Positions 25,255-34,994 of a DNA stretch of 64,000 nucleotides are shown here, one piece after another (position 1 is the first letter of the stretch; each line of letters begins with the position of its first letter). The DNA is taken from the NCBI GenBank assembly GCA_902475535.1, contig CABRZR010000010.1, forward strand, positions 1 to 64,000, read 5' to 3'. The translations under genes and the position numbers were made by a program. A model generated the notes under the pieces. It did no database searches. It saw only the letters and a program-made list of their open reading frames with translations, and was not told the origin of the DNA. The DNA comes from QAMH01 sp900556425 (lineage in GTDB: Bacteria > Actinomycetota > Coriobacteriia > Coriobacteriales > QAMH01).

Positions 25255-28025
25255 AGCCCCTCATGCTCACCATGCAGGCATTCGGTCCATATGCCGGGCA
25301 GGAAACCGTCGACTTCTCCGCCATTGACCATGGCCTGTTCCTCATCTGCGGGCCGACCGGCTCGGGTAAGACGAGCATCTTCGATGCCATCAAGTTCGCC
25401 TTATACGGTGTCACGAGCGATGAGCTGCGTCCGGCCCGCGAGATGCGTTCGGCGCATGCCGCGGCTGACACGCTCACCTACGTCGAGCTCGTTTTCGAAC
25501 ATGCCGGACGCGAGTATCGCGTGTATCGTGCTCCTGCTCAGTCCCGTCCCAAGAAGCGCGGCGAGGGCCTGCGCGAGATTGGTGCGGAGGCCTCTTTCGA
25601 GGACGTCACCGGCGGCATCTCGCTCGCGTCGCGTGATTCGGATGTTACGGATCAGGTGAGCGACCTTCTGGGAATTGATGCAGAGCAGTTCAGTCGCATC
25701 GTCATGATCTCGCAGAATGATTTTGCCGCAGTGCTCAATGCCAGGACCAAGGAACGCGAGACCTTGTTCCGCAAGATATTCGGTACGCAGCCTTATGCGC
25801 ACATCCAGGAGCTCCTCGACGAGAGGCGTCATCTGCTCGAGACGGACATGAACACTGCACGTACGGGGCTTGAAGCGGAAATTGCGCGCATTGCGCCCCC
25901 CTGTGATGACGAGCTCCTCGCCAGATACGACGAGCTCATGGCCTTGTCCGACCATGCCGTGCACGCACATGAGTTCGAAAGCCTGCTCAGGTTTGCGCTC
26001 GATGATGAGAACGCGCGTATAGATACGCTCAGGGGAGAGCTGTCACAGGTTCGGGAAGCCGTGGCTGTAGTCGACACCTCGCTTGGCGCGGCCGAGGCGC
26101 TCGAGAAAGCACGCACAAGTGCCCGTGAGGCCCGTGAGTGGCTTGATGGCAACGCCGCGCGTATAGCCGACGCCGTTGCCCTGCGCGATGAGCTGCTTGC
26201 CCAGGCTCCACAACGTGATGAGCTGCGAGCGCGCCTGCATGCGCTCGATGCGTCACTTGATGATTACGATGCGCTCGAAACGCAGCGCACGAAGCTCGCA
26301 ACGATCGAGCGTAGCCAGCATGAGACGCAGGCTGCGCTCGAAAAGACGCGGCCGCAGCTCGAGCAGTCTCGTGCCAAGCTCGAGGCGGCCCTTGCGGAGC
26401 AGGCGACACTTGCGGATATTGAAGTGCGGGCAGCGCGCCATGCAGCCATGCGCGAGCGCCTGGAGGCGTCGCAGCGCGAACTCGCCGAGCTGGATGCGCT
26501 GCGCAAGCGCCAGCTTGTACTCGGAGACGAGCTGCGCGTGCGTCATGACGAGCTTTCCCATGCGGAAGATGCGCTTGCGCATGCGAGTGCGGATTTGCTC
26601 GAGGCCCAACGCCTCTATAACGCCGATCGCGCGGGCATGCTTGCCGATGCGCTCGAGGAGGGCGCGCCCTGTCCGGTGTGTGGTTCGGTTGAGCATCCGC
26701 AGCTCGCGCAGCGCAGCACCGAAGCGCCAAGCGATGCACAAGTCGAGCAACTTGCTGGCCAGCTTGACGAGGCGCGTGCCCATCGCGATGAATGCGCCGT
26801 CCAGGCGGCTTCGGTTGCAGCTCACGTGCAGGCCGGCCGCGATGCGCTCGCTGCACGTGTCAAGGCATCCCTTGGCGAGACGCCCGACGATCTCGAGCAT
26901 GCGTTGCGTATGCAACTTGATCAGGTCGGCAGCGCGCTTGACGAGCTTGCTGCCGACGAGAGGGCATGCGCCGCGGATGCGGAACGCCAACGTGAGCTTG
27001 GGACGCAGATTGCGAGCATGCGCGATGCAATTGACACGCTCGCCAAGCAAGAGCATGAGCTGCAGGAGCATATCACGCAGCTCAACCTCGAACTCGCCCA
27101 GACCCAGACGAGCTTCGAGACGCGTCTTGCGGCGCTTGCGCATCCGAGCAAAAAGGCTGCCGAGGAGGCGTTGGCGGTCTTGAGAAAACGCCTGGTGCAG
27201 ATGGAGGACGAGTTCGAGACCGCGCGTGCGGCAGCCGAGAAGCTCGTGCGCACGCAATCCGAGCAGGAGGCGAAGCTCAAGGCCGCTCACGAGGCGCAAG
27301 GAGAGCAGGAAAGTCCTGATCTTGCGGATCTGCGCGAGAGACGAGCTGAGCTTGCGCGACGCAGCGATGCCCTTGCGAACAAGCTCACGTCCATGCAAAC
27401 GCTCGTGGCTCGCCATGCGGATTGCCTCGCGGCTCTCGAGCAAGGCGAGAAACATGTCACGCAGCTCGAGGAGAGCTTCACCTCCATCGATCTGCTCGCG
27501 CGCTTGGCCGCGGGCAAACTTGCGGGCAGTCTAGGCAAGGTTGCCTTCGAGACCTTCGTGCAGGGCGCTTACTTCGACCAAGTGCTGAATGCGGCAAACG
27601 AGCGCTTGCATGTCATGTCGGCAAGCCGCTATAGCCTTGCACACCGTGATGTCGGACGCAACAGGCGCTCGATCGCGGGTCTCGAAATCGACGTCCTCGA
27701 TCGCTACACCGGTTCGATGCGCCCTTCCGAGACGCTTTCCGGCGGTGAGACCTTCCTTGCCTCGCTTGCGCTCGCGCTCGGCCTTTCGGACGTCATCATG
27801 GCGCAGGCTGGCGGCATGTACATCGACGCGATGTTCGTGGATGAGGGCTTTGGTACACTTGACGAGGAGACCTGCCAGCTTGCCATCGAGGTGCTCGACA
27901 AGCTCAGCTCCGATGATCGCATGATCGGAATCATCAGCCACGTTCCCGATCTCAAGGAGCGCATCGCCCGTCAGATACAGGTCACGAAGACACGCTCGGG
28001 CTCCACGCTCGAGCTCGTGCTCTAG
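25251..28025 (+). CDS. sbcC: Exonuclease SbcCD subunit C (Rad50-like ATPase)
   Basis: 924 residues. Walker A GPTGSGKTS near residue 35, two long coiled-coil arms rich in Ala, Glu, Arg and Leu, the zinc hook CPVCGSVEHP near residue 472, signature LSGGETFLASLALALGL near 829 and Walker B MFVDEGFGTLDEE. It is the ATPase of the end-processing complex. The ATG overlaps the sbcD stop. trmL follows by 14 bases and may be read through from the same transcript. Confidence 0.96.
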   Translation: MKPLMLTMQAFGPYAGQETVDFSAIDHGLFLICGPTGSGKTSIFDAIKFALYGVTSDELRPAREMRSAHAAADTLTYVELVFEHAGREYRVYRAPAQSRPKKRGEGLREIGAEASFEDVTGGISLASRDSDVTDQVSDLLGIDAEQFSRIVMISQNDFAAVLNARTKERETLFRKIFGTQPYAHIQELLDERRHLLETDMNTARTGLEAEIARIAPPCDDELLARYDELMALSDHAVHAHEFESLLRFALDDENARIDTLRGELSQVREAVAVVDTSLGAAEALEKARTSAREAREWLDGNAARIADAVALRDELLAQAPQRDELRARLHALDASLDDYDALETQRTKLATIERSQHETQAALEKTRPQLEQSRAKLEAALAEQATLADIEVRAARHAAMRERLEASQRELAELDALRKRQLVLGDELRVRHDELSHAEDALAHASADLLEAQRLYNADRAGMLADALEEGAPCPVCGSVEHPQLAQRSTEAPSDAQVEQLAGQLDEARAHRDECAVQAASVAAHVQAGRDALAARVKASLGETPDDLEHALRMQLDQVGSALDELAADERACAADAERQRELGTQIASMRDAIDTLAKQEHELQEHITQLNLELAQTQTSFETRLAALAHPSKKAAEEALAVLRKRLVQMEDEFETARAAAEKLVRTQSEQEAKLKAAHEAQGEQESPDLADLRERRAELARRSDALANKLTSMQTLVARHADCLAALEQGEKHVTQLEESFTSIDLLARLAAGKLAGSLGKVAFETFVQGAYFDQVLNAANERLHVMSASRYSLAHRDVGRNRRSIAGLEIDVLDRYTGSMRPSETLSGGETFLASLALALGLSDVIMAQAGGMYIDAMFVDEGFGTLDEETCQLAIEVLDKLSSDDRMIGIISHVPDLKERIARQIQVTKTRSGSTLELVL

Positions 28026-28039
28026 GGGAGATACACAGC

Positions 28040-28558
28040 ATGCTCAACGTCGTCTTGTTTCAGCCCGAGATACCCGCCAATACGGGAACCATCGGCCGCT
28101 CCTGCGTTCTCACCAACACGCGCCTGCATCTCATAGGTCCGCTCGGTTTCTCGCTCGACGACCGCATGGTGCGTCGCAGCGGCATGGGATACTGGCATGA
28201 CATCGACTTAATCATTTACGATAGCTACGACGAATTCCTCGCCCAAAACCCCGATGCGCGTCCCTGGATGTTCACGAAGCGTGCGGATGCGTACTATCAC
28301 GAGGTTTCCTATGCGGATGGCGACTATCTCATGTTTGGCCGTGAATCCGTTGGCATCGATGCCGAGGTGCTTGCGGCGCACCCCGAACGCTGCCTGCGCA
28401 TTCCCATGATCGAGCGCGAGGGGCTCTCACCCGTCACGACGCCGGGTCCGCTCAGCGACCCGGCCGATCCCGACGCCGTTTCCCTCAACCTCTCAAACGC
28501 GGCAAACATCGTCCTTTTCGAGGCGCTGCGCCAGCTCGGCTTTCCTGGTGTTATCTAG
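28040..28558 (+). CDS. trmL: tRNA (cytidine/uridine-34-2'-O)-methyltransferase TrmL
   Basis: 172 residues, SPOUT family. Marks: VVLFQPEIPANTGTIGRSC at the start, HLIGPLGFSLDD, MFGRESVGI, and SLNLSNAANIVLFEALRQ at the knot. It methylates the ribose of the wobble base in leucine tRNAs. Between LRIPMI and SLNLSN there is a stretch (REGLSPVTTPGPLSDPADPD) that is longer than in the usual protein by about 15-18 residues; it sits in the SAM-binding loop. GGGGAG precedes the ATG. Confidence 0.93.
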   Translation: MLNVVLFQPEIPANTGTIGRSCVLTNTRLHLIGPLGFSLDDRMVRRSGMGYWHDIDLIIYDSYDEFLAQNPDARPWMFTKRADAYYHEVSYADGDYLMFGRESVGIDAEVLAAHPERCLRIPMIEREGLSPVTTPGPLSDPADPDAVSLNLSNAANIVLFEALRQLGFPGVI

Positions 28559-28696
28559 AAGCTGCATACGCTAGGGGAGAGCATTGGACGCGCTCACCGT
28601 TTTTCTTAACCAAAAGACTCTCCACTGAACTAAAGTAATCAAATTGGCTCTGTCACTTTCGGCTCGGCCGTCAACATCCGGAGGAGGGGTGTCTTG

Positions 28697-30907
28697 ATGA
28701 ATATCGGAATAGCGACGACGGCGTTTCTTATCCTGTTTCCCGTGCTCGTCGCTCTCGTCTTGATGTTCGTGCGCAACGACCGTGCGCGTAGCTATATCAC
28801 CGTTATAGGCGCGCTCGTCATCGGTTGCGGTAGCATCTTCTGTGCGGTGCAGTTCCTGTCACCGGAAACTCACGTGTTTCCCGTCAGCGATACTGCCGCG
28901 ATGGTCATCGATTATGTTGCGCTCGCAATCGAGGTCATCTTGTGCCTCTACATCTTCGTCAAGGGCGTCTACTACAGGAAGCCGCTTGCCGTCGTGCTCG
29001 CCGTTATCCAGCTTGGTCTGGCGACCTATCTCGATCTCGCGGTAGCGCATGACATCACCGTTGCCAACGAGCTCTACATCGACAACTTCTCGATCATCAT
29101 GGCGCTCATCATCGGTATCGTCGGCTCGGGTATCATCGTCTACGGTTTGGGCTACATGCGCGTGCATGAGGCTCATAACGATGGTTCCGATCGTCGCAAC
29201 ATCTTCTTCTCGGTCATGTTCGCCTTCCTCGGCGCCATGTTCGCGATCGTCTTCTCCAACGCGCTCACCTGGATGCTCTGCGCTTGGGAGATCACCACGG
29301 TTTGCTCGTTTGCCCTCATCGGATACACGCGCACCAAGGAGGCCATCGACAACTCCTTTTTGCAGATCACGCTCAACCTGATTGGCGGCATCGCGTTCTC
29401 CATTGCGCTGGTCTGGGTCGGTAGCTTCTACGGCACGATGGAGCTCGACGTGTTCATTTCCACGACGCTCTCCATGGCGTCAAGCGGCATGGCATTCGTC
29501 ACCTACGCGCCTCTGCTGCTGTTCTCTCTCGCGGCATTTACCAAGGCAGCCCAGATGCCCTTCCAGAGCTGGCTGCTCGGTGCCATGGTCGCGCCCACGC
29601 CCACGTCGGCGTTGCTGCACTCATCGACCATGGTCAAGGCTGGCGTCTTCCTCCTCATCAAGATCTCTCCCTGCCTCGGCTTCACCATCCCCGGATTCCT
29701 CGTCATGACCGTCGGTATCGCGACCTTCCTGTTCTGCGCGCTTGCGGCTATCAGCCAATCCAACGCGAAGCGCGTGCTCGCATACTCGACGATTTCGAAC
29801 CTCGGCCTTATCGTTGCCTGTGCCGGCGTCGGCACTGACGGCGCGATCTGGGCCGCCATCTTCCTGCTCATCTTCCACGCGGTCGCCAAGTCGCTGCTCT
29901 TCCTATGCGTGGGTACCGCCGAGCATCACATCGGCAGCCGCAACATCGAGGACATGGACGACCTCTTCGAGCGCATGCCGCGTCTTGCCCGTCTCATGGC
30001 CATCGGCATCATGGGCATGTTCATCGCGCCCTTCGGCATGCTCGTCTCGAAATGGGCGGCACTGCAATCCTTCGCGCAGTCCGAGAACGTCATCCTGCTC
30101 GTTTTGCTCGTCTTCGGATCGGCCGCGACCTTCATGTTCTGGACCAAGTGGCTTGGCAAGATCCTCGCCATCGCCAATAACGATGCTCAGGATGTCGAAC
30201 TCACCGTCTTTCGCAGCGAGTGGGCGAGCCTTGGCCTCATGACCGTCCTCACCGTCGGCTGCTGCATCGGCTTCCCGCTCATCTCGGTGTCCGTCGTGGC
30301 CCCGTACCTGCAGACCATGTTCGGCGTCGCCTCGAACGCCATACCCATCGGCGACCTGTGGATCATGGCAATCATCGCGCTCGTCATCGCCGTCATCTTC
30401 CTCGGATTCTCCGGAAACACCAAGAAGCGCATCGCGCCGGTGTACCTTTCGGGCGTCGGTGTGGACGAGAACGCCCGCACCTTCCGCAACTCCTTCAACG
30501 GGGTCAGCACCGCCACGCAGCGCAACTGGTATATGAACGACATCTTCGGCGAGCGCAAGATGGTGCTTATCGGCATCGTCATCTCCCTCACGCTCATCTT
30601 CAGCTCCTTTGCCTTCGTCGTGCAGTCGGCGGCTGCCGAGAAAGACACGCTCGTGGGAATCTCCGCGGCACATGACTCCTACGAGGGCAGCCTGTGGGAG
30701 CAGAACAACATCGACTTCACCACCTACCAGCAATACTACGAGTACTATCGCCAGTCCTGGGAGCAGAACAAGGACGCCTTCAAGGAGATAGGCATCGATG
30801 ACATGGATGACCTCATGGACACGCTCTTCATCCAGATGTTCGTCCAGAACTCGTCTTCGGATGCACAGGGCTCCGATAGCTCGAGCAGTGAAGGGGGGAA
30901 CCAGTAA
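28697..30907 (+). CDS. echA: Ech-type hydrogenase proton-channel subunit (NuoL/HyfB-like)
   Basis: 736 residues with about sixteen membrane helices. It belongs to the proton-antiporter subunits of complex I (PF00361): the middle holds FTKAAQMPFQSWLLGAMVAPTPTSALLHSSTMVKAG, with the family Lys and His residues, and LAYSTISNLGLI. A C-terminal extension with NDIFGERKM precedes a last helix. ATG 28697 has GAGGAGGGG 7 bases upstream; a TTG just before is possible. It opens the six-gene hydrogenase operon and overlaps echB by one base. Confidence 0.92.
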   Translation: MNIGIATTAFLILFPVLVALVLMFVRNDRARSYITVIGALVIGCGSIFCAVQFLSPETHVFPVSDTAAMVIDYVALAIEVILCLYIFVKGVYYRKPLAVVLAVIQLGLATYLDLAVAHDITVANELYIDNFSIIMALIIGIVGSGIIVYGLGYMRVHEAHNDGSDRRNIFFSVMFAFLGAMFAIVFSNALTWMLCAWEITTVCSFALIGYTRTKEAIDNSFLQITLNLIGGIAFSIALVWVGSFYGTMELDVFISTTLSMASSGMAFVTYAPLLLFSLAAFTKAAQMPFQSWLLGAMVAPTPTSALLHSSTMVKAGVFLLIKISPCLGFTIPGFLVMTVGIATFLFCALAAISQSNAKRVLAYSTISNLGLIVACAGVGTDGAIWAAIFLLIFHAVAKSLLFLCVGTAEHHIGSRNIEDMDDLFERMPRLARLMAIGIMGMFIAPFGMLVSKWAALQSFAQSENVILLVLLVFGSAATFMFWTKWLGKILAIANNDAQDVELTVFRSEWASLGLMTVLTVGCCIGFPLISVSVVAPYLQTMFGVASNAIPIGDLWIMAIIALVIAVIFLGFSGNTKKRIAPVYLSGVGVDENARTFRNSFNGVSTATQRNWYMNDIFGERKMVLIGIVISLTLIFSSFAFVVQSAAAEKDTLVGISAAHDSYEGSLWEQNNIDFTTYQQYYEYYRQSWEQNKDAFKEIGIDDMDDLMDTLFIQMFVQNSSSDAQGSDSSSSEGGNQ

Positions 30908-31791
30908 TGGAGATCTTTGGCTTTTCGATCTGGTCAATCATCGGCGTGCTTGCGTTCCTCATCGTCGCGCCTTTCGTCGGCTGCATCCTCGCCGGTCTTG
31001 ATCGCAAGATCACCGCGGGCATGCAGGGCCGTGTCGGTCCCAAGCTGCTTCAGCCCTGGTGGGATTTCCGCAAATTGCTTGCCAAGGAGGATGCCACCGT
31101 CAACGGCGCGCAGGACCTCTACGTCTGGCTTTACCTCATCTTCATCGTGCTCTCCGGCATGGTGTTCTTCGCCGGTGGCAACTTCCTGCTCTGCGTCTTC
31201 ATCCAGACGCTTGGTGCGCTGTTCTTCATCCTCGCCGGCTACTCTTCGCGCTCTCCGTACGCAGACCTCGGTGCCGAGCGTGAGACCGTGCAGGTCATGT
31301 CCTACGAGCCCATGGTGCTGCTTGTCGCCATCGGCATGTTCCTGGCGACCGGCTCCTTCTACGTCGCCGATCTGCTCTCGGTCGAGATGCCGCTCGTGCG
31401 CTATCTGCCGCTCATCTTCATCGGCTTCCTCTACGTGCTCACCATCAAGCTGCGCAAGTCGCCGTTCGATATCTCGATGGCGCAGCACGCGCACCAGGAG
31501 ATCGTCCGAGGTATCGTGACCGAGTTCTCGGGTCGCACGCTTGCCCTCGTCGAGCTCTCGCATTGGTACGAGACCATACTCTTCCTCGGGTGGACGGGTA
31601 TGTTCGTCATCTGGGCCGGGGGCTGGGTTGCCGCCGTGGTGGCCATCGTCGTCGCGCTCGTCATCTGGTTCTTTGAGATCTGGATTGACAACAACTTCGC
31701 TCGCTTCAAGTGGGAGACGATGCTCAAGAGCGCCTGGTGGGTCGCGTTGGTCGCCGGCACCATCAACATCGTCTACCTGCTGTTCATCTAG
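30907..31791 (+). CDS. echB: Ech-type hydrogenase membrane anchor subunit (NuoH/HycD-like)
   Basis: 294 residues, about eight helices. NuoH-family marks are RKITAGMQGRVGPKLLQPWWDFRKLLAKE (split across the first loop), ERETVQVMSYEPM, and SPFDISMAQHAHQEIVRGI. The subunit holds the site where the soluble catalytic arm meets the membrane and takes part in ion movement. Start and stop overlap the preceding gene by one base (TAATG). Confidence 0.95.
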   Translation: MEIFGFSIWSIIGVLAFLIVAPFVGCILAGLDRKITAGMQGRVGPKLLQPWWDFRKLLAKEDATVNGAQDLYVWLYLIFIVLSGMVFFAGGNFLLCVFIQTLGALFFILAGYSSRSPYADLGAERETVQVMSYEPMVLLVAIGMFLATGSFYVADLLSVEMPLVRYLPLIFIGFLYVLTIKLRKSPFDISMAQHAHQEIVRGIVTEFSGRTLALVELSHWYETILFLGWTGMFVIWAGGWVAAVVAIVVALVIWFFEIWIDNNFARFKWETMLKSAWWVALVAGTINIVYLLFI

Positions 31792-31809
31792 AATCGGGAG
31801 GTGCCAACT

Positions 31810-32343
31810 ATGTCAAACGTGGGAAAGTCACCCTGGATCATTCACTACGATGGCTCGAGCTGCAACGGCTGTGACATCGAGGTGCTCGCTGCGCTGACTC
31901 CGCTCTATGATGCAGAGCGCTTCGGCGTCGTCAACACGGGCAATCCCAAGCATGCTGACATCTTTGTCGTCACGGGTGGCATCAACGACCAGAACGCGCC
32001 GGTCGTCAAGCAGATCTACGATCAGATGCTCGAGCCCAAGGTTGTCGTTGCCTGCGGTGCGTGTGCCTGCGGTGGTGGCGTCTACCAGACCTGCTACAAC
32101 ATCCTGGGCGGCGTCGACACCGTCATTCCCGTCGATGCCTATGTCCCCGGCTGCGCCGTCAAGCCCGAGTCAATCCTCGATGCCGTCATCGCAGGCGTCG
32201 GGATTCTCGAGGAGAAGGCACAGGCCATGAAGATGAATCCGGCCGACAAGGACCGAACTGACGCGCAAGCCTCGACGGGTGCGCATGCATCCGTTGCCGA
32301 TGTCGATGACGTGCCCGGTGCCTCGGGTGCGGGCGTCGAGTAG
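31810..32343 (+). CDS. echC: Ech-type hydrogenase small subunit (NuoB-like)
   Basis: 177 residues. It carries the proximal 4Fe-4S cluster next to the NiFe site: Cys18 and Cys21 (SSCNGCD), a cysteine in CGACACGGG (82-87) and Cys115 in PGCAVKPE. The last 40 residues are a low-complexity tail rich in Ala, Asp and Ser, beyond the family core. GGGAGG lies 9 bases before ATG 31810; the GTG at 31801 is less likely because it falls within the ribosome binding region. Confidence 0.94.
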   Translation: MSNVGKSPWIIHYDGSSCNGCDIEVLAALTPLYDAERFGVVNTGNPKHADIFVVTGGINDQNAPVVKQIYDQMLEPKVVVACGACACGGGVYQTCYNILGGVDTVIPVDAYVPGCAVKPESILDAVIAGVGILEEKAQAMKMNPADKDRTDAQASTGAHASVADVDDVPGASGAGVE

Positions 32344-32353
32344 GAGGGTGAGC

Positions 32354-32761
32354 ATGATACTATTTCAGCCCAACGTGTTTGAGACCGTGGAGCTCGATGC
32401 GCTCTTCGAGGCGCTTTCCGACTTCAAGCAGCGTGATTACCGTTTCGTGCAGATCTGCGCGACGACGCTCGAGGATTCCTGCGAGCTGCTCTACACCTTT
32501 ATCGCACCTGATGCCGTTGACGGCTGCCTCACCGGTTTGACCGTGAACGTTCCTGACGGCATGCCCGTTCCCTCGATAACCGAGCTCTATCCCGCAGCCT
32601 TCGTCTTCGAGAACGAGACGCACGATCTCTTCGGTGTCAACATTTACGGCATCAACCTGGACTTCCAGGGCGAGTTCTACAAGGTGTCCCAGAAGTTCCC
32701 GATGAATCCGCGCGCTGCCGAAGAAAAGCCCGAGACGGACAAGGAGGCCGGCAATGAGTAA
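32354..32761 (+). CDS. echD: Ech-type hydrogenase subunit D (NuoC-like)
   Basis: 135 residues. The C-terminal half shows the NuoC/30-kDa signature (SITELYPAAFVFENETHDLFGVNIYG), the region that contacts the large subunit. TAGGAGGGTG lies 4-12 bases before ATG 32354. It overlaps echE by eight bases. Confidence 0.92.
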   Translation: MILFQPNVFETVELDALFEALSDFKQRDYRFVQICATTLEDSCELLYTFIAPDAVDGCLTGLTVNVPDGMPVPSITELYPAAFVFENETHDLFGVNIYGINLDFQGEFYKVSQKFPMNPRAAEEKPETDKEAGNE

Positions 32762-33842
32762 ACGCACCGTTGTCCCGTTCGGACCGCAACACCCCGTCCT
32801 TCCCGAGCCTGTGCATCTCGATCTCGTCTTGGAGGACGAGACCGTCGTCAATGCCATTCCGCGCATCGGCTACGTTCACCGTGGTCTCGAGAAGCTCGTC
32901 GAAAAGCGTGACTACACGCAGTTCGTCTACGTGACCGAGCGTATCTGCGGCATCTGCTCGTTCGGCCACTCGCTCGGCTATTCCGAGTGCGTCGAGAAGC
33001 TCATGGGCATCGAAATCACCGATCGCGCTGCCTACCTGCGCGTGATCTTCCACGAGCTCTCCCGTATGCACAGCCATCTGTTGTGGCTCGGCCTGCTGGC
33101 CGATGGCTTTGGCTTCGAGGCCCTGTTCATGCATGCTTGGCGTTTGCGCGAGACCGTTCTCGACATCTTCGAGCAGGTCACGGGTGGCCGCGTCATCTTT
33201 TCCGCCTGCGATGTGGGCGGCTTTCGCCAGGAAGTCTCCAACGAGACGCTCGCCGGCATCGTGATCAAGCTCGAAAGGCTGCGTGAGGAGTACCGCAGCA
33301 TCGCCAAGACCCTGCTCGAGGATTCCTCCGTCAAGAGCCGCATGGTCGGTGTCGGGCACATCTCGACCGAGAAAGCCCTCGAGCTCTCGATGGTCGGCCC
33401 CTTCGCACGCGCCTCCAACGTCGCCACCGACGAGCGCCTCAACGGCATCGGTGCCTACGGCGAGCTCGCCTCCTTCGAACCCATGCTCTCCGATGGCGGC
33501 GATTGCTACGCGCGCTGCGATGTACGCGTGCGCGAGGTACTGCAATCCATCGACATCATTGCCGAGCTCGTCGACAAGATTCCCGATGGCGAGGTCATGG
33601 TGCCCGTCAAGGGCGCGCCCGAGGATGGAGCCCAGGCGATGACGACGCTCGAACAGCCCCGTGGCCAGGCTTTCTATTACTCGAAGGGCAACGGTACCAA
33701 GAATCTCGCCCGCATGCGCGTGCGCACGCCGACGAGTCAAAACATCGCAGGCATGGTTGCCGCGCTTTCCAACGTCGAGCTTGCTGACGTACCCATGGTC
33801 GTCCTCACGATTGACCCGTGCATCAGCTGCACTGAAAGGTAG
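32754..33842 (+). CDS. echE: Group 4 NiFe-hydrogenase large subunit
   Basis: 362 residues. Both NiFe ligand motifs are present: RICGICSFGHS (Cys64, Cys67) and, at the very end, DPCISCTER (Cys356, Cys359). This distinguishes it from NuoD of complex I, which lost them, and makes it a true hydrogenase. The protein ends directly at CTER, without the C-terminal peptide that maturation proteases remove in most NiFe enzymes; other Ech/Coo types share this. It would take electrons from ferredoxin through EchF and EchC to make H2. Confidence 0.95.
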   Translation: MSKRTVVPFGPQHPVLPEPVHLDLVLEDETVVNAIPRIGYVHRGLEKLVEKRDYTQFVYVTERICGICSFGHSLGYSECVEKLMGIEITDRAAYLRVIFHELSRMHSHLLWLGLLADGFGFEALFMHAWRLRETVLDIFEQVTGGRVIFSACDVGGFRQEVSNETLAGIVIKLERLREEYRSIAKTLLEDSSVKSRMVGVGHISTEKALELSMVGPFARASNVATDERLNGIGAYGELASFEPMLSDGGDCYARCDVRVREVLQSIDIIAELVDKIPDGEVMVPVKGAPEDGAQAMTTLEQPRGQAFYYSKGNGTKNLARMRVRTPTSQNIAGMVAALSNVELADVPMVVLTIDPCISCTER

Positions 33843-33846
33843 AGAG

Positions 33847-34329
33847 ATGGGTGTATTCAAACTGGGCGGACTGACGCTCAAGAGCCTGTTCAGCAAGCGC
33901 GCGACGAGGAAATATCCCTACGAGGTACGCGAGGCCTTCGAGAACGCACGTGGCCAGATCGACATGATCGACATCCATAACTGCATCTTCTGCGGCATGT
34001 GCCAGCGTAAGTGCCCCGCCGATTCCATCGTCGTTGATCGTGATGAATCGCGGTGGACCTATTGGCCCTACAAGTGCATCGCCTGTGGCGCCTGCGTGGC
34101 ATCCTGCCCGACAAAGGACCTCAAAATGCTCAAGGAGCGTCCGCCCATCACGACGGACAACCAGACGACGCGTGTCTACGAGCTCACCGAAGAGGAAAAG
34201 GCCGAGAAGGCACGCATCGCCGCCGAAAAGAAGGCAGCTGCACTCAAGGCTGCCGAAGAGAAGAAGAAAGCCGCTGCGGCGAAGAAGGCTGCCGAGGAGG
34301 CGGCTGGCAACGCACCAGCGGGGGAGTAG
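33847..34329 (+). CDS. echF: Ech-type hydrogenase ferredoxin-like subunit (two 4Fe-4S clusters)
   Basis: 160 residues. Two classical 4Fe-4S sets: Cys46, 49, 52, 56 and Cys77, 80, 83, 87. It is the entry point for electrons from ferredoxin. The last 65 residues, after the clusters, are a highly charged helix rich in Lys, Ala and Glu (EEEKAEKARIAAEKKA and so on), an unusual tail. AGAGAG precedes the ATG. It is the last gene of the operon; pgsA follows 26 bases later. Confidence 0.94.
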   Translation: MGVFKLGGLTLKSLFSKRATRKYPYEVREAFENARGQIDMIDIHNCIFCGMCQRKCPADSIVVDRDESRWTYWPYKCIACGACVASCPTKDLKMLKERPPITTDNQTTRVYELTEEEKAEKARIAAEKKAAALKAAEEKKKAAAAKKAAEEAAGNAPAGE

Positions 34330-34355
34330 TCCGAATTTTGCCAGAGGAGTTTTCG

Positions 34356-34994
34356 ATGGCATCAGATGAGATGGCACATACCGAAGAGGAGCAAGTGCTC
34401 GACAAGGTACTCACCGCTCCTAACGTAATTACGCTCGTGCGCCTGTTGCTGCTCCCGCTCTTCCTCTGGCTTCTCTTTGCCACGCCCCATCACATTGCGG
34501 CGCTCGTCGTGTATGCCGTCGCCGCCTCGACCGACTGGGTCGATGGCCAGGTCGCGCGTCGCACGCATCAGGTCTCCAAGCTCGGCAAGCTCTTCGATCC
34601 CTTCGTCGACAGGCTGCTCATCGCCGTCGGTGTTATCGCCATCTTCATACTCGGGCGTCTGCCCCTGTGGATACTCGTCTACCTCATCGTGCGCGACCTC
34701 TGCCTGTTGCTCGGGGGACGCTATCTGCTCGCCAGGGTCGGCAAGGTTCCGCCGGTCGTCTATGTGGGAAAGTTTGCAACCGCCTTCATCATGATTGGCT
34801 TTTGCTTCCTCCTGCTCGGGATGCCTCTGCTTCCCGGTCTCGGGCTTGCCGATGCGCCTGTGTGGCTCCCCGGTTTTGGCTGCAACGATGCCCTGCTCGG
34901 CATCTGGTTCGTCTACGCAGGTCTCATCTGCTCGATAATCGCCTTCATCATCTATGTCATAAAGGGCATTCGCCTTCTCGCAAAAGCATCCTGA
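34356..34994 (+). CDS. pgsA: CDP-diacylglycerol-glycerol-3-phosphate 3-phosphatidyltransferase
   Basis: 212 residues, about five helices. The CDP-alcohol phosphatidyltransferase motif is complete: DG-x2-AR-x8-G-x3-D-x3-D in DGQVARRTHQVSKLGKLFD with the last Asp in FVD. It makes phosphatidylglycerol phosphate, the first step to phosphatidylglycerol and cardiolipin. AGAGGAG lies 7 bases before ATG 34356. The gap after it (34995-35137) is AT-rich around 35035-35065 and probably holds the promoter of the next gene. Confidence 0.93.
   Translation: MASDEMAHTEEEQVLDKVLTAPNVITLVRLLLLPLFLWLLFATPHHIAALVVYAVAASTDWVDGQVARRTHQVSKLGKLFDPFVDRLLIAVGVIAIFILGRLPLWILVYLIVRDLCLLLGGRYLLARVGKVPPVVYVGKFATAFIMIGFCFLLLGMPLLPGLGLADAPVWLPGFGCNDALLGIWFVYAGLICSIIAFIIYVIKGIRLLAKAS

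Noticed and set aside
28697..34329. Reading the operon as complex I (NADH dehydrogenase)
   Set aside because: EchE keeps both NiFe cysteine pairs and NuoE/F/G-like NADH-binding subunits are absent.
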